The position numbers were made by a program, and so were the translations under genes. This document shows positions 6,491-10,483 of a DNA stretch of 10,483 nucleotides, one piece after another (the stretch's first letter is position 1; every line of letters starts with the position of its first letter). The notes under the pieces are model-generated. The model was given only the letters and a program-made list of their open reading frames with translations, was not told the origin of the DNA and did not search any database. Source of the DNA: Afipia sp. (lineage in GTDB: Bacteria > Pseudomonadota > Alphaproteobacteria > Rhizobiales > Xanthobacteraceae); NCBI GenBank assembly GCA_020056155.1, contig JAGVII010000152.1:1-10483 (forward strand), in the 5' to 3' direction.

Positions 6491-7249
6491 GTGCACGCCA
6501 TCATCACCGAACCGCTGTTCTACTTAGTGGCCGTTCCGGCGGTAATCCTGCTGGGACTGGCCAAGGGCGGTTTTTCGGGTCTCGGCATCGCATCGACGCC
6601 CCTGCTGGCGCTTTACCTGCCGCCGCTGGAAGCAGCCGCCCTGATCCTGCCGATCCTGATCACGCAGGACATCATTTCGATCTACGTCTACCGGCGCGAC
6701 TGGGATGCGTGGAACCTGAAAGTGATGCTCCCCGGCGCGGTTGCCGGCATGGCGCTGGGCTGGCTGCTCGCCTCGCACCTGTCGGATGCCTTTGTGCGCA
6801 TCATTATCGGCCTGATCGGGCTGGCGTTCGTTGCCAACACCTGGCTGCGCCGCAACAGGATCGAACAGCATCCGGCGACGACAATCAGCGGGGTGTTCTG
6901 GGGCGGCGTATCGGGCTTCACATCATTCATGACCCAGGGCGGCGGGCCGCCATTTCAGGTTCACGTCCTGCCGCAGCGGTTGCCGAAACTGACACTGGTC
7001 GGCACCACCACGATTTTCTTCGCGGTGGTCAATGTCCTGAAAATCGGTCCCTACTTCGCGCTCGCGCAGTTCACGACGAAAAACTTCGCGACATCGCTGC
7101 TCCTGCTGCCGATCGCGGTGCTCGCGAATTTCGCCGGGATATGGCTGGTTCGAAAAACTCCGACCGGATTGTTCTACAACATCGCCTACGTGCTGCTGTT
7201 CGTCATCTCGCTGCTGCTGCTGTGGCAGGGCGTAGCGGCCGTGATCTAG
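6491..7249 (+). CDS. TauE/SafE-type (TSUP) membrane transporter, putative sulfite/anion exporter
   Basis: This is an inner-membrane protein of 252 aa, the usual TSUP length, with about eight hydrophobic segments arranged as two related halves. The first half carries GLAKGGFSGLGIASTPLLAL (about 22-41) and the second half SGFTSFMTQGGGPPFQVHVLP (about 139-159), the paired family motifs. A YRRDWDAWNLKVMLPGAVAG stretch after the second helix is typical. Known members move sulfite, sulfoacetate, or other small organic anions. The only in-frame start after the upstream TGA (6476-6478) is GTG 6491, with GGA 8 nt before it; an ATG at 6486 is in another frame. Neighbours give no sulfur-metabolism context, so the substrate is open. 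The stop codon shares the CTAG at 7246-7249 with the convergent reductase. Confidence 0.9.
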   Translation: MHAIITEPLFYLVAVPAVILLGLAKGGFSGLGIASTPLLALYLPPLEAAALILPILITQDIISIYVYRRDWDAWNLKVMLPGAVAGMALGWLLASHLSDAFVRIIIGLIGLAFVANTWLRRNRIEQHPATTISGVFWGGVSGFTSFMTQGGGPPFQVHVLPQRLPKLTLVGTTTIFFAVVNVLKIGPYFALAQFTTKNFATSLLLLPIAVLANFAGIWLVRKTPTGLFYNIAYVLLFVISLLLLWQGVAAVI

Positions 7250-8085
7250 ATCATCGGCAGGCTGCGCGGCTCACGACCCAGCGGAAACGCCTTGTCGAGC
7301 GCGGCGATGTCGCTTTCCGTTAACGTCACGTCGCCTGCGCCCGCGTTGTCCGCGGCATGGCCCGATAACGAAGCCTTGGGGATCGCGAACACCGACGGCC
7401 ACCGCGTCAGGAAAGCAAGCGCGACCTGACGGGCTGTCGCGCCATGTCGTGCGGCGATCTCCTGCAGCACCTTGCCGCCTGCCGATTGTGGGTCGGGGAA
7501 GTCATCATGGCCAAACGGCGAGTAAGCAACGACCGCAACATCGTGTGCTTCGCACCACGGAATCACCGAATGTTCGATGGCACGTTCCTTCAGGTGATAG
7601 AGCACCTGATTGCAGGCGATACGCCCCTCGCCCGCGACGTCGAGAACTTCCGCAAGATCGCCTGCGTCGAAATTGCTCACACCCCATGAGCGGATCTTTC
7701 CATCGCTCACCAACTGCTCGAAAGCCGCGACGGTATCCTCCAGCGGATATGACCCGCGACAGTGCAAGAGATAGCAATCCAGCCTGTCGGTCTTGAGCCG
7801 CTTCAGCGAGCGCTCGCAGGCCTGCACGATGCCTTTGCGCGAAGCGTTGCTTGGCAACACTTTTGAGACCAGAAACACCTCGTCGCGCCGACCGGCCATT
7901 GCCTCGGCAACAACCAGTTCTGCATCGTCATACATTTCGGCAGTATCGATATGGGTCATGCCAAGGCCGAGACCATTGCGTAGTGCCGCGACGGCGGATG
8001 CCCGATCCCCCCGATCGATGTACCAGGTGCCCTGCCCGATAATCGAAACCTGCTGCCCTGTCGCGCCGAATGATTTATGCTTCAT
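7246..8085 (-). CDS. Aldo/keto reductase
   Basis: This is a 279-aa cytosolic NAD(P)H-dependent oxidoreductase that reduces aldehydes or ketones to alcohols. The complete catalytic tetrad is visible: Asp47 and Tyr52 in HIDTAEMYDD, Lys75 in LVSKVLP, and His108 in YLLHCRGSYPLEDT. Other family marks are WGVSNFDAGDL, QVLYHLKERAIE, VVAYSPFGH and the cofactor-binding VFAIPKAS near the C-terminus. It is closest to the short (about 280 aa) bacterial AKRs of the DkgA/YtbE type. Start ATG 8085 (MKHKSFGATGQQVSIIGQGT) is preferred: GAGGG (8094-8090) precedes it, whereas an upstream in-frame ATG at 8142 would draw its first residues from an intergenic inverted repeat. It lies 113 bp downstream of the AttH-like gene. 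Substrate unknown. Confidence 0.93.
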   Translation of the reverse strand: MKHKSFGATGQQVSIIGQGTWYIDRGDRASAVAALRNGLGLGMTHIDTAEMYDDAELVVAEAMAGRRDEVFLVSKVLPSNASRKGIVQACERSLKRLKTDRLDCYLLHCRGSYPLEDTVAAFEQLVSDGKIRSWGVSNFDAGDLAEVLDVAGEGRIACNQVLYHLKERAIEHSVIPWCEAHDVAVVAYSPFGHDDFPDPQSAGGKVLQEIAARHGATARQVALAFLTRWPSVFAIPKASLSGHAADNAGAGDVTLTESDIAALDKAFPLGREPRSLPMI

Positions 8086-8105
8086 GCCACCCTCAATGTG
8101 CCAGC

Positions 8106-8185
8106 CGTCATTGCGAGGAGCGTCAGCGACGAAGCAATCCATTCTACTTCAGCTCTGGATTGCTTCGCTGCGCTCGCAATGACGG
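8106..8185. repeat. 80-bp inverted repeat (intergenic palindromic element)
   Basis: The two outer arms are perfect 13-bp complements: CCGTCATTGCGAG at 8106-8118 and CTCGCAATGACGG at 8173-8185. An inner perfect 12-bp pair follows, CGAAGCAATCCA (8130-8141) and TGGATTGCTTCG (8156-8167). An unequal bulge lies between the pairs, and a loop of 14 bp (8142-8155) caps the structure. This is the layout of the small repeated palindromes scattered through Bradyrhizobium-type genomes. It fills most of the gap between the AttH-like gene and the aldo/keto reductase and would form a long hairpin in the transcript of either strand. No other copy was seen in this window. There is no transposase. Confidence 0.88.
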
Positions 8186-8198
8186 AAGAAGTGAAAGC

Positions 8199-9287
8199 TC
8201 AATAACCCGTCATCTCCAAATAACCGACGCCGGTGTGACTGCCCTTGAAACTGATCGGGCCTTCCCAATAGGCGAAGCGCGTGCCCATCCAGCTTTTCGC
8301 GTTCAGCGGCACGCTATCGATCTTCAGCCCGCGCTCGCGAATGGCAACGCTCCATGATGTCGGCAGCTTTCGGCCATCGATATCGGTTGATGCAGTCGGC
8401 GTCATGGTTATCGCGGTCGGGGCCAGCGGCACTGAGCGCCCGCTGCCGTCAATCCAGTTGCCCGCGAAATAGTTCCGCCCATCCTTCTGCCGGAGTCGAA
8501 ACAGCATGACCTTTTCACCTGACTGGAGGTGCAGCGAGAACCAGTCCCACCCGGTCTGGTCGGATGCAAGCGGCTGGCTGCTCCATTCGCGGTCCATCCA
8601 CGCATGGCCTGTGACTGCGACCTGCGTATTGCCCAGCGTGATCGTGCCCGTCGCCGTAAAATACGGCTGGCTGAAATAGTACGACGCCTGCCCTCGTTCT
8701 GATTTTTTGCTGTAGCCGCCATCGCCCTGCAGCACCAGCGGGCGATCCGCCGAAAGATTCAAAGCGTAACTGAAATCCGAACCCGATGCCGAGACTGCGA
8801 GCGGCGCTACGTTCTGCGCGTTGAACCCATCAAGTCCGCGCATCTCCCATGAATCGATCCATCCGCGGAACGGAGCCGCCTCCGCGCCCGCCTGGCCGAC
8901 GCCGCCGCGCGCGAATTTCTCGGCATAACGATGCGTGGTCGCACTGGTAACGGCCGCATGCCCCATCCAGATCTGCTGGTTGGCCCAGCCGTCCTCCTGC
9001 GCTCCGGGCGCCATGGCCTGCCGGAACAGGGTCCACTGTGCGCCCCACTGCGCACCAATGGCGTCCTTCAAGTTCGCAGTGAGATACCACCACTCGATGC
9101 GATAATCAGGATGCGGGCCATGATCGCGCGGAAACGTCAGCGCCCTGCCCGGAACGACCGCGGCGAATCCGTCGCTTTCGCCGCCCAACCCCGCGAAGCC
9201 CTGCGCACGCGCAAGTCCACCGCTGAAGGTCGCAAGCAGACTGCCGCCGATAAAGGCACGACGGCCGATATGAAGTTTAACGCTCAT
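8199..9287 (-). CDS. Tat-exported AttH/CrtC-type lipocalin-domain protein (predicted secreted hydrolase family)
   Basis: This 362-aa protein has a Tat-type signal: GRRAFIGGSLLA at residues 8-19, then a hydrophobic stretch and cleavage after ARA (28). The mature part carries the marks of the carotenoid 1,2-hydratase/AttH (CrtC plus Lipocalin_9) family: HPDYRIEWWYLTANL near the N-terminus, and GHAWMDREWSSQPL followed by GWDWFSLHLQSGEKVMLFRL in the second barrel. The closing YWEGPISFKGSHTGVGYLE is also typical. CrtC adds water to carotenoids, but AttH-type members sit beside FtsX-type ABC permeases, as here, and their activity is not known. Start ATG 9287 lies inside the end of the permease gene (11-nt overlap, translational coupling). 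An in-frame ATG at 9305 lacks a ribosome binding site. Confidence 0.88.
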   Translation of the reverse strand: MSVKLHIGRRAFIGGSLLATFSGGLARAQGFAGLGGESDGFAAVVPGRALTFPRDHGPHPDYRIEWWYLTANLKDAIGAQWGAQWTLFRQAMAPGAQEDGWANQQIWMGHAAVTSATTHRYAEKFARGGVGQAGAEAAPFRGWIDSWEMRGLDGFNAQNVAPLAVSASGSDFSYALNLSADRPLVLQGDGGYSKKSERGQASYYFSQPYFTATGTITLGNTQVAVTGHAWMDREWSSQPLASDQTGWDWFSLHLQSGEKVMLFRLRQKDGRNYFAGNWIDGSGRSVPLAPTAITMTPTASTDIDGRKLPTSWSVAIRERGLKIDSVPLNAKSWMGTRFAYWEGPISFKGSHTGVGYLEMTGY

Positions 9288-10483
9288 TGGCGAATATCTT
9301 CGCAAGGGCTGCGGGTTGCAGCCGGATCAGCCGGAGGATCGGCAGGCACGTCGCCAGCACGGCTGCCAGCATTGCAACCGCAAGCAGCTCCAGCAACTGC
9401 ACGGGGAAAACATGCAGCGGCAGGCGCCAGCCGAACGCCTTGACGTTCACCACCGCTACCAGACACCACGCCACCAGAATTCCAAGCGGCAGCGCCAGCA
9501 GCGCCGTGATGAACGCGACTGACATGGTTTTCAGCAACTCGATTCCCGCGAGCTGCCGTCGCGTCAACCCGAGCGCCCATAGCGGCGCCAATTGCGGAAG
9601 CCTGCTGTTGCTGAGCGTCAGGAGACTTGTCAGCAGCGCGACACCCGCAACACCGAGTGTGAACGCGTTCAGCGCCGACGTCACAGAGAAGGTGAGGTTG
9701 AAGATGCGGGTGGATTCGGCCTTGAGCGTCGCCTGATCCAGCAAGCGGCTGGAATCGAGCCCGAATTTTTCGCGAATGGCCGCGACGAGCTCGGGCGCTT
9801 TCGCCGGCATCACGCGCAGTCCAAATCGCGTGCGGGCAATCTCCGGCCACCGGTTCGCGAGCGCGTCGATGTCGATGCCGATCTGGCCTTTCGGGTTGCC
9901 GTAATCAGGATAAATTCCCGCCACCACGACCTGCCACGGCCCCGTCGTCGCCGGCAGTACCACGCGCTCGCCGAGACGAACCTTGAGCCGCCGCGCCAGT
10001 TGTTCGCTGACCAGCGCAGCCTCGCCCGCGCGGACCTTGTCCCAGACGTGCGGCGCCGATTCCAGCAATGGCCATCGATCGCGATAGGTCGCGTGGTCGG
10101 CAAAACCGAGAACCTCAACCGGCAGCGTGTCCAGCGTCACGTCGGTGCGCCACGCCGGCAGGATGGCCTCCACTTCAGGCCGCTGCCGCAGCCATGTCAA
10201 AATCTCCGCTGCGTGCGCATCGCTGGTTGCATTCAGATAAACCTCGGCCGCGAGCCGGTCATTGAGCCAGTTGGTGAAGGTTCGCGAAAAACTCTGCACC
10301 ATGGTGCCGACACCGACATTCACGGCGAGCGCGAGCAGCAGCGCCATCAGCGCCAGGGACAATCCCGGCAATTGCTGGCGGCTGTCGGCCCAGAACCATT
10401 TGACCAGCGGACGCTCCGCGCCGCGCTGCCCGACGCTCAGCACAGCCCCGAGGAGCACCGGCAATGCCAGCGCCGCTGCCAGC
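9277..10483 (-). CDS. FtsX/MacB-type ABC transporter permease (partial, C-terminal about 401 aa)
   Basis: The frame is open through the right edge, so this is the second half of a larger permease, probably of the 800-aa class with duplicated FtsX modules (AttF/AttG or YbbP-like). In order it shows a membrane helix LAAALALPVLLGAVLSVG, a second helix within GLSLALMALLLALAVNVGVG, a periplasmic MacB-PCD-like domain (about 60-260) with LVSEQLARRLKVRLGERVVL and VVAGIYPDYGNPKG, then three C-terminal helices. LGLTRRQLAGIELLKTM between the first two of these helices is the FtsX coupling loop, and IRLQPAALAKIF is the usual tail. Such permeases work with a LolD-type ATPase to move lipids or lipoproteins or to act mechanically, rather than import solutes. 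The ATPase should lie beyond the edge. The stop overlaps the AttH-like start by 11 nt. Confidence 0.9.
   Translation of the reverse strand, partial: LAAALALPVLLGAVLSVGQRGAERPLVKWFWADSRQQLPGLSLALMALLLALAVNVGVGTMVQSFSRTFTNWLNDRLAAEVYLNATSDAHAAEILTWLRQRPEVEAILPAWRTDVTLDTLPVEVLGFADHATYRDRWPLLESAPHVWDKVRAGEAALVSEQLARRLKVRLGERVVLPATTGPWQVVVAGIYPDYGNPKGQIGIDIDALANRWPEIARTRFGLRVMPAKAPELVAAIREKFGLDSSRLLDQATLKAESTRIFNLTFSVTSALNAFTLGVAGVALLTSLLTLSNSRLPQLAPLWALGLTRRQLAGIELLKTMSVAFITALLALPLGILVAWCLVAVVNVKAFGWRLPLHVFPVQLLELLAVAMLAAVLATCLPILRLIRLQPAALAKIFANER

Noticed and set aside
8086-8142. A 19-residue N-terminal extension of the aldo/keto reductase starting at ATG 8142
   Set aside because: The extension is partly translated from the inverted repeat and lacks similarity to the AKR fold. 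ATG 8085 has its own ribosome binding site.
9288-9305. Upstream ATG at 9305 for the AttH-like gene
   Set aside because: No ribosome binding site precedes it, and it would put six unusual residues before a normal Tat signal.
1-10483. CRISPR arrays, tRNA or rRNA genes, insertion sequences, phage genes, attachment sites
   Set aside because: No regularly spaced direct repeats, cloverleaf-like segments, transposase or integrase motifs were seen; the single inverted repeat at 8106-8185 has no associated enzyme.

Overview
This GC-rich window looks like a chromosomal segment of an alphaproteobacterium, most likely from the Bradyrhizobium / Rhodopseudomonas / Afipia group. That placement is inferred from the GC-rich codon use, the small MPRYFF-type DUF6894 protein, an ABC subunit with an LTPPQ signature, and an 80-bp inverted repeat that starts and ends with the gtcattgcgag motif common in that family. 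No tRNA, rRNA, CRISPR array, transposase or phage gene was seen. All genes with both ends inside the window appear intact.

Bases 1-5104 (minus strand, read right to left) hold a transport operon. It starts with a DUF1445 / D-glutamate cyclase-like protein ('putative hydro-lyase'). A full branched-chain (HAAT-type) ABC importer follows: periplasmic binding protein (livK-like), a strong intrinsic terminator, then livH, livM, livG and the start of livF, which runs off the left edge. The last four genes are translationally coupled by 1-, 4- and 11-nt overlaps. Diverging from this operon at 5205 is a LysR-type regulator. The 111-bp gap between them carries a perfect 14-bp palindrome of the LysR-box type. 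The unit therefore reads as a regulated 'sense, import, convert' module for a small amino-acid-like compound. The substrate cannot be read from the sequence.

Bases 6112-7249 hold a DUF6894 small protein (minus), whose end overlaps the end of the LysR gene by 50 bp, and a TauE/SafE-type membrane exporter (plus), separated by a 121-bp divergent gap.

Bases 7246-10483 (minus strand) hold, in transcription order, the C-terminal half of an FtsX/MacB-type ABC permease (cut by the right edge), a Tat-exported AttH/CrtC-type lipocalin-fold protein coupled to it by an 11-nt overlap, the inverted repeat, and an aldo/keto reductase. The permease plus AttH pair resembles the attEFGH arrangement known from Agrobacterium. 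The reductase and the TauE gene converge and share a single CTAG as their two stop codons.

There is no gene-free stretch longer than about 125 bp. The gaps are 2848-2946 (terminator), 4189-4268 (only the livK ribosome binding site seen), 5094-5204 (divergent control region), 6370-6490 (possible promoter for the DUF6894 gene) and 8086-8198 (inverted repeat).
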